This document shows positions 56,562 to 64,000 of a stretch of 64,000 nt of DNA, piece by piece. Origin of the DNA: Bacilli bacterium (GTDB lineage: Bacteria > Bacillota_I > Bacilli_A > RF39 > UBA660); assembly GCA_017410525.1 (NCBI GenBank), contig JAFQQQ010000009.1:22444-86443 (forward strand), given 5' to 3'. A model generated the notes under the pieces. The model made no database searches. It was not told where the DNA came from and was given only the letters and a program-made list of their open reading frames with translations. A program made the position numbers and the translations under genes. Position 1 is the stretch's first letter; the number at the start of each line of letters is the position of its first letter.

Positions 56562-56584
56562 AGATAAAAAGATTTAAATCTTTT
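56562..56584 (-). terminator. Intrinsic terminator of the methyltransferase gene
   Basis: AAAAGATT-TAAATCTTTT followed by ATCTTG; short stem at the end of the gene stopping at 56574. Confidence 0.5.
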
Positions 56585-57602
56585 CTAAACAGTGAATATA
56601 TTCTATAGTATAGTTCTTTTTATATTCTCTATCATTATCAGCTTTAAATCTTTTATGTCTTTTTTCATATCTTTTATAGTTACCATATTTTTTCATGATG
56701 CTTTCGATTTCTTCCATTGGAATTATACCTTCATCATTATAACTAAGTAAGATATATTTAAATTTAGCATTCTTAATTAAGTCTTCAAGTTCTATTGCCG
56801 CTTTATTTTTTAAGCAATAATTAGATTTTTTTGTTTCCTCTATTCTAACACCTGTTTTACCTTTTATTTTAGGATTATCATAAAGAGAAATTGTTTCAAG
56901 TATGTGGTAATTTGTATCGTATTTACGAGTATTATAAGGTGGATCTAAATAAAGTATATCACCTTTTATTTCTTTAATTAATTCTTTAGAATCTTTGTTA
57001 TAAACTTGATACTTTTTATTTTTAAATATAAGTTCTAATGGATTTATAACAATTGGTTTTTGTGCTGATTTTTTTAAATCTTTTAAGAATGCTTCATAAA
57101 CAGATGCGGTATTAGCTACCTTATCTGCTGCTTCTATTAAACAAGCAAGTAAATAGAAATATTCATTTTCAGTAATTAAATCTTTCTTTTTCCACTTCTC
57201 AATTTTAATTCTAACTGCATCTATCTTTTTAGCATTATCATCACTAAAGTATTGTCTTTTAAACTCACGTCTTTTAGTCCCACCTAATGAATAGTTTTTA
57301 TAAATAAAGCCTTTTTTACCATTAAGTCCATTTAAACATACAAAAGGATCTATTCTTTTTTTAGTTATTTTTTCAAACTTTAATTCATCACTGTTTTCAA
57401 CTAATCCTTTTAAAGTTACATAGCTAAAATACTGTATATCATTTGAAATAATATTATATCCTTTTTCTTTGAAGTATTTAGATACAACTCCTGTACCTGA
57501 AAATATATCACAAAAAGTTACTTTCTTTCCTAATTTAGTAAAGTCTTCTACTACTTCATCTATATAACTTAATATTGAAAACTTTGATCCTATATAATTC
57601 AT
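56574..57602 (-). CDS. Adenine-specific DNA methyltransferase (D12 class)
   Basis: A 342-residue N6-adenine methyltransferase. Motif I is TFCDIFSGTGVVSKYF, motif IV is ILYLDPPYNTRKYDTNYHIL, and the N-terminal NYIGSKFSIL region matches the D12/Dam class. The helical insert around residues 100-180 is the target-recognition region. No restriction enzyme gene is next to it, so it may be an orphan; alternatively its partner is elsewhere. I begin at the ATG at 57602, preceded by AGGTGGTAAT. It is downstream of metK on the same strand, the source of its methyl donor. Confidence 0.9.
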   Translation of the reverse strand: MNYIGSKFSILSYIDEVVEDFTKLGKKVTFCDIFSGTGVVSKYFKEKGYNIISNDIQYFSYVTLKGLVENSDELKFEKITKKRIDPFVCLNGLNGKKGFIYKNYSLGGTKRREFKRQYFSDDNAKKIDAVRIKIEKWKKKDLITENEYFYLLACLIEAADKVANTASVYEAFLKDLKKSAQKPIVINPLELIFKNKKYQVYNKDSKELIKEIKGDILYLDPPYNTRKYDTNYHILETISLYDNPKIKGKTGVRIEETKKSNYCLKNKAAIELEDLIKNAKFKYILLSYNDEGIIPMEEIESIMKKYGNYKRYEKRHKRFKADNDREYKKNYTIEYIHCLEKI

Positions 57603-57627
57603 ATTACCACCTACATCCATTTTAACA

Positions 57628-57654
57628 TAAAAAAGACTAGTATTTCTAGTCTTT
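57628..57654 (-). terminator. Intrinsic terminator of metK
   Basis: AAAGACTAG and CTAGTCTTT form a 9-bp stem around AAATA on the minus strand, followed by TTTATG; it overlaps the metK stop codon at 57646. Confidence 0.75.
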
Positions 57655-58791
57655 TAATGATTTTATTATATTTACTTTATCTAATTTTTCCCAAGATAAT
57701 TCTTTTTTACCAAAATGCCCAAAACATGTAGTTAAATGATATATAGGTTTTCTTAAATCTAATTCTTTAATTATATTCCTAGGTTCAAAGTTAAATACTT
57801 TGTTTACTATTTCTAATATTTTTTCTTCTGGTATTTTATTTGTATTAAATGTATTTATATAAATTGATACAGGTTTTGATACTCCTATTGCATAAGATAC
57901 TTGTATTTCTATTTTGTCACAAAGATTAGCAGCAACTATATTTTTAGCAACATATCTAGCATAATAAGCAGCACTTCTATCTACTTTAGATGGATCTTTT
58001 CCTGAGAAAGCTCCACCACCATGGCTACAAGTGCCACCATAAGTATCTACTATTATTTTTCTACCAGTAAGACCACTATCACCTACTGGACCACCTATTA
58101 CAAACCTACCTGTAGGATTAATATATATTTTAGTATTTTCATTTATCATATTACTAGGTATAACTTCATTTATAACATATTTTTTTATATCGCTTTTTAG
58201 TATTCCTAAATCAATTGGATCGTGTTGAGTGGAAATAACTATAGTATCTATATATTTTGGTTTATTATCTTCATAAAACACTGTTACTTGAGTTTTACCA
58301 TCTGGTCTTAAGTATTTAATCGTTTTATCTTTAAAAACTTGTGTGAGACGATTAGAAAGTAAATTTGCCATATATATTGGATAAGGCATATATTCATCAG
58401 TTTCATTAGTTGCATACCCAAACATCATACCTTGATCTCCAGCACCTATATCTTTAGAATCTAGGGAACTATCTACTCCCATAGCTATATCGCTAGATTG
58501 TTTATGGATATTGATATCAATATTGACATTGTTTCCATTAAATCCTAATTTATCATTATCATAACCGATATTAACTATTGTATCTCTAACAATTTTTTCA
58601 ATATCAACATTAGTATTACTAGTAATCTCCCCCATTACTACTATTCCATTTTTATGAGCACATACTTCACATGCAACTCTAGAGTTTGGATCTCCATTTA
58701 AATAAGCATCTAATATATTATCAGATATTTGGTCACATAACTTGTCTGGATGACCAGGTGTTACTGACTCAGACGTAAATAATTTTTTCAT
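57646..58791 (-). CDS. metK: S-adenosylmethionine synthetase
   Basis: MetK makes SAM from methionine and ATP. The 381-residue protein has [20 protein letters not shown], the [12 protein letters not shown] hexapeptide region, [20 protein letters not shown] and [22 protein letters not shown] lies before the ATG (AAAAGGAGGTATGTT). Its leader carries an S-box (SAM-I) riboswitch and terminator at 58813-58950, so expression drops when SAM is high. Confidence 0.97.
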   Translation of the reverse strand: MKKLFTSESVTPGHPDKLCDQISDNILDAYLNGDPNSRVACEVCAHKNGIVVMGEITSNTNVDIEKIVRDTIVNIGYDNDKLGFNGNNVNIDINIHKQSSDIAMGVDSSLDSKDIGAGDQGMMFGYATNETDEYMPYPIYMANLLSNRLTQVFKDKTIKYLRPDGKTQVTVFYEDNKPKYIDTIVISTQHDPIDLGILKSDIKKYVINEVIPSNMINENTKIYINPTGRFVIGGPVGDSGLTGRKIIVDTYGGTCSHGGGAFSGKDPSKVDRSAAYYARYVAKNIVAANLCDKIEIQVSYAIGVSKPVSIYINTFNTNKIPEEKILEIVNKVFNFEPRNIIKELDLRKPIYHLTTCFGHFGKKELSWEKLDKVNIIKSLKD

Positions 58792-58812
58792 AACATACCT
58801 CCTTTTATTACC

Positions 58813-58847
58813 TTAAAAAGAAAAGTACATAGAATAATCTATGTACT
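58813..58847 (-). terminator. S-box riboswitch terminator ahead of metK
   Basis: AGTACATAGA and TCTATGTACT form a 10-bp stem around TTAT, followed by TTTTCTTTTT on the minus strand. It is the expression platform of the SAM-I riboswitch. Confidence 0.85.
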
Positions 58848-58852
58848 ATGAT

Positions 58853-58950
58853 TATCCTTATTTTTCGATATAAATATCGCAGGATTTAGCACCTAACTTA
58901 AAAGGTTGCCGGATTTCATAGGGCCTGTCCCTCCATCACTCTTAATAAGG
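58853..58950 (-). ncRNA. SAM-I (S-box) riboswitch
   Basis: Reading the minus strand: CTTATTAAGAG, then GGAGGGACAGGCCCTATGAA, ATCCGGCAACC, GGTGCTAAATCCTGC and a closing AAGGATAA. These are the invariant elements of the S-box: P1, the kink-turn GGAGGGAC..GAAACC-type sequence, CCGGCAACC and GGTGCTAAWTCCWGC. It lies between the promoter at 58972-59000 and metK. Confidence 0.95.
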
Positions 58951-58971
58951 TAAATTTTTATTTACAATTTA

Positions 58972-59000
58972 ATTTTAATATTATATTAGTCATTTGTCAA
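58972..59000 (-). promoter_or_regulatory. Promoter of the S-box-metK transcript
   Basis: TTGACA (59000-58995), 17-nt spacer, TAAAAT (58977-58972) on the minus strand. Confidence 0.75.
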
Positions 59001-59308
59001 CATTTTTTTCTTACGAATGCTCTTATTGTATAGAATAGGAAAAATACCATTATAGCAATATATACCCATTCTATTATTGTACAAACAATTCCATTCGTAT
59101 ATTTATCAATTATTTTTAGTATTGAATTAGGAAAAACATTATTTACCCATTTATCAAAACCTTTTATTCCTATATTGTTAGCTATAAAATTTATAAGTCT
59201 TAAAAACATATCTATTATAGCAACTGAATATATGAATTTAGAAAATCTTCTAAACCAACCAAATGAAGCTACTATTAAAGCTACTACCACTATTGCATCT
59301 AAATACAT
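58997..59308 (-). CDS. Small membrane protein of unknown function
   Basis: A 103-residue protein with two hydrophobic segments (residues 5-17, VVVALIVASFGWF, and 78-93, IIEWVYIAIMVFFLFY) and one or two amphipathic stretches between. No family recognised. AGAGGTGGTAAC precedes the ATG. It stands between rplT and metK on the same strand; the rplT terminator precedes it. Confidence 0.6.
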   Translation of the reverse strand: MYLDAIVVVALIVASFGWFRRFSKFIYSVAIIDMFLRLINFIANNIGIKGFDKWVNNVFPNSILKIIDKYTNGIVCTIIEWVYIAIMVFFLFYTIRAFVRKKC

Positions 59309-59369
59309 GTTACCACCTCTAACTTACTTATTTAGTATACCATATTTTATAAGCTTGTTCAACTTTTTA

Positions 59370-59395
59370 CAAAAAAATAATCCATTCGGATTATT
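59370..59395 (-). terminator. Intrinsic terminator of the infC-rpmI-rplT operon
   Basis: AATAATCC-GAAT-GGATTATT, followed by seven T on the minus strand, overlapping the rplT stop. Confidence 0.85.
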
Positions 59396-59939
59396 TTAAA
59401 GCTTCTAATAATTCAGCTTTTTTCATAGTTGTGTATCCAGCTACATTTTTTTCTTTAGCTAGTGCTTTTAATTCAGCTACTGTTAATTTAGATAAATCTT
59501 CTTTAACTTCTACTTTTTCTTCTTTAACTGTTTCTTTTTTAGCAGCAGCTTTTGGAGCTTTAACTTCTTGTTTAACAGTTTTTCCTTCTAAAGCAACTTT
59601 AGCAATATTTACTAAATTAGTAAATGCTTCTGCATCATCAATAGCTATTTCACTTAACATTTTTCTGTTGATAGCAACTTCAGCTTTATTTAAACCTGAA
59701 ATGAATTTAGAATAACTAATAGAGTTCATACGACATGCAGCATTAATTCTTGTTATCCATAATTTTCTCATTTCTCTTTTGTTTTGTTTTCTATCTCTAT
59801 ATGCATATTTTAAAGAATGCATAACTTGTTCTTTAGCTGTTTTGTATAGTTTATGTTTACTTCCAAAATAACCTTTAGCTAATTTTAAAACTTTTTTTCT
59901 TCTATTTTTATGAATGTTACTTCCTTTTACTCTTGCCAT
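59391..59939 (-). CDS. rplT: 50S ribosomal protein L20 with extra C-terminal domain
   Basis: Residues 1 to about 118 are a normal L20: [50 protein letters not shown] and [10 protein letters not shown]20 is usually about 117-120 residues; this product has 182. Residues 119-147 are an Ala/Lys/Glu linker and residues 148-182 ([20 protein letters not shown], then [14 protein letters not shown]) resemble a Rho N-terminal/SAP-like helical nucleic-acid-binding domain. L20 is also the repressor of its own operon in Firmicutes. AAGGAGGATTCAA precedes the ATG. Confidence 0.96.
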   Translation of the reverse strand: MARVKGSNIHKNRRKKVLKLAKGYFGSKHKLYKTAKEQVMHSLKYAYRDRKQNKREMRKLWITRINAACRMNSISYSKFISGLNKAEVAINRKMLSEIAIDDAEAFTNLVNIAKVALEGKTVKQEVKAPKAAAKKETVKEEKVEVKEDLSKLTVAELKALAKEKNVAGYTTMKKAELLEALK

Positions 59940-59958
59940 TTTGAATCCTCCTTCTTAA

Positions 59959-60147
59959 TTAAAATTGTACTTTTTTGAATCTGTTTGCATCTGCTTTACT
60001 TAATGAAGATGCTGTTCTTCCACTTCTATTTGAAGCTGCATTTTTCTTTCCAGTATTATGTCTTGTTCCTGGGTGACCTATTTTAACGTCATTTTTTCTT
60101 TTGTTTAAAACTTTAGCTGTTCCTTTATGTGTTTTAATTTTTGGCAT
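59959..60147 (-). CDS. rpmI: 50S ribosomal protein L35
   Basis: A 62-residue basic protein, MPKIKTHKGTAKVLNKRKN and GHPGTRHNTGKKN, with the usual L35 pattern. ATAGGAGGAATATT precedes the ATG. It is between infC and rplT, the standard operon order in bacteria, and its usual C-terminal LPY region is shortened. Confidence 0.95.
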   Translation of the reverse strand: MPKIKTHKGTAKVLNKRKNDVKIGHPGTRHNTGKKNAASNRSGRTASSLSKADANRFKKVQF

Positions 60148-60157
60148 AATATTCCTC

Positions 60158-60688
60158 CTATTTTTCTTTCTTTGGCATAAGTATCATTGTCATGTTTCTA
60201 CCTTCCAAAACTGGTTTTTGTTCAATATCAGCTACAGTATTAAGTGCTTCTGCAAATCTTAATAATACATCTTTACCTAATTCTGTATGGGCCATTTCAC
60301 GACCTCTAAAACGAATTGATGCTTTAACTCTATGTCCTTTTTGTAAGTACTTACTAGAGTTATTTACACGCGTATTAAAATCGTGTATGTCGATTGCTAC
60401 TGATAAACGGTATTCTTTCATCTCTAAGTTGGCTTCTCTTTGTTTTTTAATATTTTCTTTTTGTTTCTTCTTGTTTTGATATTTAAACTTATTGTAATCC
60501 ATTACTTTACATACTGGTGGATTACCATTTGGATTGATCATTACAAGATCAAAACCTGCATAGGTTGACAAAGTAATTGCATCATTAATAGATTTAATAC
60601 CTAATTGTTCTCCGTTTGGACCTATAACCATAACTTCTTTAGCTCTAATTTGTTCATTTATAAACAAATCCTTTTCTTTGTTTGCGAT
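60158..60688 (-). CDS. infC: Translation initiation factor IF-3
   Basis: IF-3 keeps 30S subunits free and checks start codons. The protein has INEQIRAKEVMVIGPNGEQL at the N-terminus, the linker KKQRE, and the C-terminal domain GHRVKASIRFRGREMAHTEL. The best start by spacing is the AUC at 60688: AGGAGG (60702-60697) lies 8 nt upstream, whereas the in-frame GTG at 60697 overlaps that site. Non-AUG starts (AUU, AUC) are characteristic of infC because IF-3 represses its own initiation at such codons. About 176 residues. The L20-type leader lies upstream. Confidence 0.92.
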   Translation of the reverse strand: MANKEKDLFINEQIRAKEVMVIGPNGEQLGIKSINDAITLSTYAGFDLVMINPNGNPPVCKVMDYNKFKYQNKKKQKENIKKQREANLEMKEYRLSVAIDIHDFNTRVNNSSKYLQKGHRVKASIRFRGREMAHTELGKDVLLRFAEALNTVADIEQKPVLEGRNMTMILMPKKEK

Positions 60689-60717
60689 AACAAACACCTC
60701 CTATAATATCTTATACC

Positions 60718-60839
60718 ATGAAAAAAGTGCATACAGATAGTATCCACTTGAACCTCGAATTAAATATTTTATTCTTTGGCATTTACCCATCACTTAAGCA
60801 ATCGGGTGGATGTGGATACATCGCTTTCCTTTTTCATAT
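60718..60839 (-). ncRNA. L20-type leader / attenuator of infC-rpmI-rplT
   Basis: The leader begins near 60839 and contains GCGATGTATCCACATCCACC and, further on, AAGTG-GATAC-TATC-TGTATGCACTT, a stem followed by TTTTTT (about 60718-60745) acting as terminator. The arrangement matches the Firmicutes L20 leader family, where L20 binding favours termination. The sequence GATGTATCCAC of the upper part can pair with GTGGATAC of the terminator stem, giving the usual alternative antiterminator. Confidence 0.78.
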
Positions 60840-60845
60840 GTATTG

Positions 60846-60874
60846 ATTATACCTTTAAATCCTTTATTTGTCAA
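60846..60874 (-). promoter_or_regulatory. Promoter of infC-rpmI-rplT
   Basis: A consensus promoter: TTGACA (60874-60869), 17-nt spacer, TATAAT (60851-60846) on the minus strand. Confidence 0.88.
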
Positions 60875-60891
60875 TACTTATTTATATTTTT

Positions 60892-61896
60892 TCAAAATAA
60901 ACTTGTAGTTGCTGTGGCTTTTAAGTCAATATTTGCTCTAATACCTTTTTTATAAACAAAATATCCAGCAGCAGCTATCATTGCAGCATTATCTGTACAA
61001 TATTTTATATTCGGTATTGTTAAGTTTATTCCTTCTTTTTCACAAAGTTCTTTAAACTTATTTCTAATACCACTATTAGCAGATACACCACCTGCAATTA
61101 TAAGATTTTTAACATTATATTCTTTTAATGCTTTCATAGTTTTTTTAGAAAGTATTTCAACTACTTTATTTTGGAATGAACAAGCTATATCTTCTTTTCT
61201 TATTTCATTACCTCTTTGAGTTTCGTTGTGTACTAAATTAATAACCGCACTTTTGATTCCGCTAAAACTAAAATTATATGAATCATCATCGAGTGGTAAA
61301 GGAAGTGGATATGTATCACTACCTTCATAAGATAATTTATCTACAAGTGGTCCTCCTGGGTAAGGCACATTGATAACACGTGCCACTTTATCATAACACT
61401 CACCAACTGCGTCATCTAAAGTACCACCGATCTTCTTAAATTTGTAATCATCTTCCATATATATTAAATCAGTATGTCCACCTGATACAACAAGTGCGAT
61501 TAGTGGGAATTCCATTTTACTTACTAAGTTATTCGCATATATATGTCCTGCAATATGATGAACTGGAACAAGTGGTTTATTATATATATAGGAAAGCGTA
61601 GTAGCTGCACCCACTCCAATAAGTAAGCATCCAATAAGACCTGGACCTTGAGTAACTGCTATCGCATCTATATTATCCATTGTCATTTTTGCTTTATTTA
61701 AACATTCTTCTATAACTATTGTTATATTTTCAACATGCATACGACTAGCTATTTCAGGAACTACGCCACCATAAACTGAATGTGTATCCATTTGCGAAAG
61801 AATAACAGTAGCTATTTCTTCACAACCATTTTTTACAATTGAAACACTAGTTTCATCGCAACTACTTTCTATACCTAATATATAAGTATCTTTCAT
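60892..61896 (-). CDS. tsaD: tRNA N6-adenosine threonylcarbamoyltransferase TsaD
   Basis: TsaD adds threonylcarbamoyl to A37 of ANN-decoding tRNAs. The 334-residue protein has the ASKHA fold: LGIESSCDETSVSIV, ASRMHVENI with the metal-binding His, VPVHHIAGHIYAN (second His motif), ALVVSGGHTDLIY, and NLIIAGGVSANSGIRNKF. Start ATG at 61896 is preceded by AGGTGAGTAGT inside the rimI stop region. Last gene of the tsaE-tsaB-rimI-tsaD cluster. Confidence 0.97.
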   Translation of the reverse strand: MKDTYILGIESSCDETSVSIVKNGCEEIATVILSQMDTHSVYGGVVPEIASRMHVENITIVIEECLNKAKMTMDNIDAIAVTQGPGLIGCLLIGVGAATTLSYIYNKPLVPVHHIAGHIYANNLVSKMEFPLIALVVSGGHTDLIYMEDDYKFKKIGGTLDDAVGECYDKVARVINVPYPGGPLVDKLSYEGSDTYPLPLPLDDDSYNFSFSGIKSAVINLVHNETQRGNEIRKEDIACSFQNKVVEILSKKTMKALKEYNVKNLIIAGGVSANSGIRNKFKELCEKEGINLTIPNIKYCTDNAAMIAAAGYFVYKKGIRANIDLKATATTSLF

Positions 61897-61897
61897 A

Positions 61898-62305
61898 CTA
61901 CTCACCTAAATTCTTAATCATTAAAATTCCATCTTCATCTTTATAATAATTTTTTCTTTTTGTAACTTCTTTAAATCCATTTTTTAAATAAAAGTTTATC
62001 GCACTTTTATTACTTTCTCTTACTTCTAAAGTTATATTATCAATATTTTTATAACTTTTTTCTAAAGTATTTAATAATTTAGTAGCAATCCCCATATTTC
62101 TATAATTACCATCTACTATTATATAATCTATTTCTAATCTATCATAAAGATATTGATAAACTAATATACCTTTTATAAAGTCATCTTCATAAACTAGCGC
62201 TTTTAAAAAATCATTGTTATATGATTTTTTGTTTAATTCATAATTGAAATTTTTTAATAACTCATTTACCTGTATAAAATCTCTTTCTTCTATTTCTCTA
62301 ATCAT
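61898..62305 (-). CDS. rimI: Ribosomal-protein-alanine N-acetyltransferase-like (RimI)
   Basis: A 135-residue GNAT acetyltransferase with the acetyl-CoA site VDGNYRNMGIATKLLNTLEK and the C-terminal NFYLKNGFKEVTKRKNYYKD. In many Firmicutes rimI lies between tsaB and tsaD, as here, which supports the name even though the substrate of the Firmicutes enzymes is not certain. Its ATG overlaps the tsaB stop by eight bases. Confidence 0.86.
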   Translation of the reverse strand: MIREIEERDFIQVNELLKNFNYELNKKSYNNDFLKALVYEDDFIKGILVYQYLYDRLEIDYIIVDGNYRNMGIATKLLNTLEKSYKNIDNITLEVRESNKSAINFYLKNGFKEVTKRKNYYKDEDGILMIKNLGE

Positions 62306-62918
62306 TTTTTAACTTATTTTCCTCGGCTTCTGTTAACTTTAAATAATTAGGATTTAAATTATGTGGATTGATACCTTCATCATTTATGTGTTTATTTATT
62401 ATTTTTAATATGTTAACATTAGGTTTAATAACACTCTCTAACTTAATATTATCATAAGAAACAAACTCATAATCACTATTTAAGTTACTTATTTCTTGAA
62501 TAGAAATTAATTTATCTTCTTTTATACAGTTTAAATTATTATCATAAATACCAACAAAAACATTATTTCTTCTAGCATCTATCATAGGTACTATATATTT
62601 TTTAGAAGTATTAGTTGTTGCGATCAATTCTAAACTAGATAATGGAATTATATCTTTTTTTAATGCCCAGGCTATAGTTTTTGCAACTGTAACACCTACT
62701 CTAATTCCTGTAAATGATCCAGGACCATTAACTACAAAGATTTTATCTATATTTCCTAATTTTAAATTATTCTCTTTTAAACCTTTATCTATAATCGGTA
62801 AAAGTTTAGAAGACATATCGGTTAAAATTGTTTCTTGATATGTATATATTACTTCTTGGTTGTGTATAATTGATACTGTAAGATTTGAAGTTGATGTATC
62901 AATTAAAAGACTTATCAT
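62298..62918 (-). CDS. tsaB: tRNA threonylcarbamoyl adenosine modification protein TsaB
   Basis: A 206-residue ASKHA-family partner of TsaD: LLIDTSTSNLTVSII, then KIFVVNGPGSFTGIRVGVTV and AKTIAWALKKDIIPLSSLEL. It is catalytically inactive but scaffolds TsaD/TsaE. The ATG at 62918 is preceded by GGAGTCGTATT and overlaps the tsaE stop by four bases (ATGA); an in-frame start at 62933 would lack a site. Confidence 0.93.
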   Translation of the reverse strand: MISLLIDTSTSNLTVSIIHNQEVIYTYQETILTDMSSKLLPIIDKGLKENNLKLGNIDKIFVVNGPGSFTGIRVGVTVAKTIAWALKKDIIPLSSLELIATTNTSKKYIVPMIDARRNNVFVGIYDNNLNCIKEDKLISIQEISNLNSDYEFVSYDNIKLESVIKPNVNILKIINKHINDEGINPHNLNPNYLKLTEAEENKLKND

Positions 62919-63367
62919 AATACGACTCCACACAACTCTTCATATTTTTGACCGTGAGGAGTAATTATTAACATTCTTCTATTTTCATCTATAACTTTTA
63001 TTTTTATTTCTAGTCTTTCTTCAGGTAATATATCTTTAATTGTTTTAGCCCATTCAATTATTACTATTCCACCTTTGTTATAGTATTCTTCTATTCCAAC
63101 ACCTTCAGTATTTCCATCAAGTCTATATACATCCATGTGGTATAAAGGCATTTCTCCTGAATCATATTCTTTTATTATGGTAAAAGTTGGAGAAGTTATA
63201 TTTTCTTCTATACCTAAAGCGTTAGCAATACCTTTAGTAAATACAGTTTTACCACTTCCAAGTTCTCCATCAAGACATATAATCATATTTTCAAATTTTT
63301 CAGATTCAAAATTTTGTGCTAATTCAATTGTTTCATATTCATCATTACAAATAATCTTATATTCCAT
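62915..63367 (-). CDS. tsaE: tRNA threonylcarbamoyl adenosine biosynthesis protein TsaE
   Basis: A 150-residue P-loop ATPase: CLDGELGSGKTVFTKGIANA, SPTFTIIKEYDSG, PLYHMDVYRLDG and VIIEWAKTIKDILPEERLEI. TsaE drives release of the TsaB-TsaD t6A enzyme. I choose the ATG at 63367 with AAAGGTGATAGGT upstream; the in-frame GTG at 63376 overlaps that site. It is first in a transcript that reads through to tsaD. Confidence 0.94.
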   Translation of the reverse strand: MEYKIICNDEYETIELAQNFESEKFENMIICLDGELGSGKTVFTKGIANALGIEENITSPTFTIIKEYDSGEMPLYHMDVYRLDGNTEGVGIEEYYNKGGIVIIEWAKTIKDILPEERLEIKIKVIDENRRMLIITPHGQKYEELCGVVL

Positions 63368-63383
63368 ACCTATCACCTTTATT

Positions 63384-63413
63384 ATTATAACATTATTATA
63401 AATATTATTTCAA
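63384..63413 (-). promoter_or_regulatory. Possible promoter of the tsaE operon
   Basis: Minus-strand TTGAAA (63413-63408), 18-nt spacer, TATAAT (63389-63384), upstream of tsaE. The AT-rich context makes this less certain. Confidence 0.5.
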
Positions 63414-63513
63414 TAAAAATAAAATATTTAATTACTTATTTACATTAAAATAATATTTAGTATAGTTTTATTATTAAATTACTTTCATACATTTAAAAAT
63501 AAACAAAAAAAAA

Positions 63514-63617
63514 TTGGCGGCTTGCTATCTTCGCTGTTACACTATTTTCGCCGTTAAAGAGCTTAACTTCTGTGTTCGGGATGGGAACAGGTGTATCCTC
63601 TTTGCTATCGCCACCAA
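63514..63617 (-). rRNA. rrf: 5S ribosomal RNA
   Basis: The minus strand reads TTGGTGGCGATAGCAAAGAG, TTCCCATCCCGAACACAGAA, GTTAAGCTCTTTAACGGCG and ends GCAAGCCGCCAA: the standard 5S sequence with loop B/C (CCCATCCCGAACACAGAAG). The two ends pair as helix I. A run of T follows directly, so the final helix and T run may also end transcription. The 23S 3' end lies about 75 nt upstream. Confidence 0.96.
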
Positions 63618-63690
63618 TAAAATTATTAGAGAAATAATTCTCTGAAAACATGATAATGTGTAAATCTCATCAATTAGAAATATATAAATA

Positions 63691-64000
<310 letters not shown>

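Noticed and set aside
63618..63690. tRNA gene between 23S and 5S rRNA
   Set aside because: The spacer is too short and AT-rich and shows no cloverleaf or GTTCRA element.

Overview
The window is a very AT-rich stretch of a bacterial chromosome. Almost every gene is bacterial and Firmicutes-like: PolC-type replicase, HrcA/CIRCE heat-shock control, an S-box riboswitch ahead of metK, an L20-type leader ahead of infC-rpmI-rplT, AGGAGG/AGGTGA ribosome binding sites and TTGACA-N17-TATAAT promoters. UGA is used as a stop and tryptophan is UGG, so the code is the standard bacterial one. A class B penicillin-binding protein argues for a peptidoglycan wall. The best guess (inference) is an uncultured gut-type lineage of Bacilli near the Erysipelotrichales/RF39/Mollicutes border. 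No phage, integrase, complete insertion sequence or CRISPR array was seen.

Layout. 1-6.1 kb: cation efflux (cut by the left edge), a PHP phosphatase, a YunG-Ada-like fusion, two EamA permeases, a Nudix hydrolase and a membrane-anchored beta-helix surface protein. 6.1-10.6 kb: a protein with two HEPN-type Rx4H motifs, recG, a COG2426 membrane protein, and two small-RNA genes not previously obvious from coding content (about 7748-7838 minus, 10505-10601 plus), each with its own promoter and intrinsic terminator. 10.6-15.5 kb: hemW, a tandem SpoIIID-like regulator, lepA, cca, HU. 15.5-22.4 kb: hrcA-grpE-small gene-dnaK-pepF-dnaJ behind two CIRCE-like operators. 22.4-43.4 kb: HerA-like ATPase, gapA, nucleoside kinase, clpP, DUF1016 nuclease, polC, a pilin-like protein, efp, rpmG (55 codons), PBP2, DUF2624, nfo, pcrA.

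43.4-52.9 kb is the accessory, surface-oriented part. A NitT/TauT-type ABC importer is split: its binding protein (43.5-44.5 kb) lies about 7 kb from its ATPase and permease (51.3-52.9 kb). Between them are an acyltransferase with two SGNH domains, a collagen-like Gly-Ala-Thr protein, a glycosyltransferase that probably modifies it, three less certain genes, and the most striking gene of the window: a secreted, membrane-anchored protein whose first mature domain is a near-perfect eukaryotic ubiquitin (56 of 76 positions identical to human ubiquitin by my hand alignment) without the terminal Gly-Gly.

52.9-64 kb: a DUF3419 protein, feoAB, a transposase-type HTH orphan, an adenine methyltransferase, metK, rplT (with an added Rho_N/SAP-like tail), rpmI, infC (probable AUC start), the t6A cluster tsaE-tsaB-rimI-tsaD, then 5S and the 3' end of 23S rRNA.

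The headline candidates are the surface ubiquitin and the double-HEPN protein flanked by small RNAs. All similarity statements come from reading the translations and recalling family motifs; no search was run.
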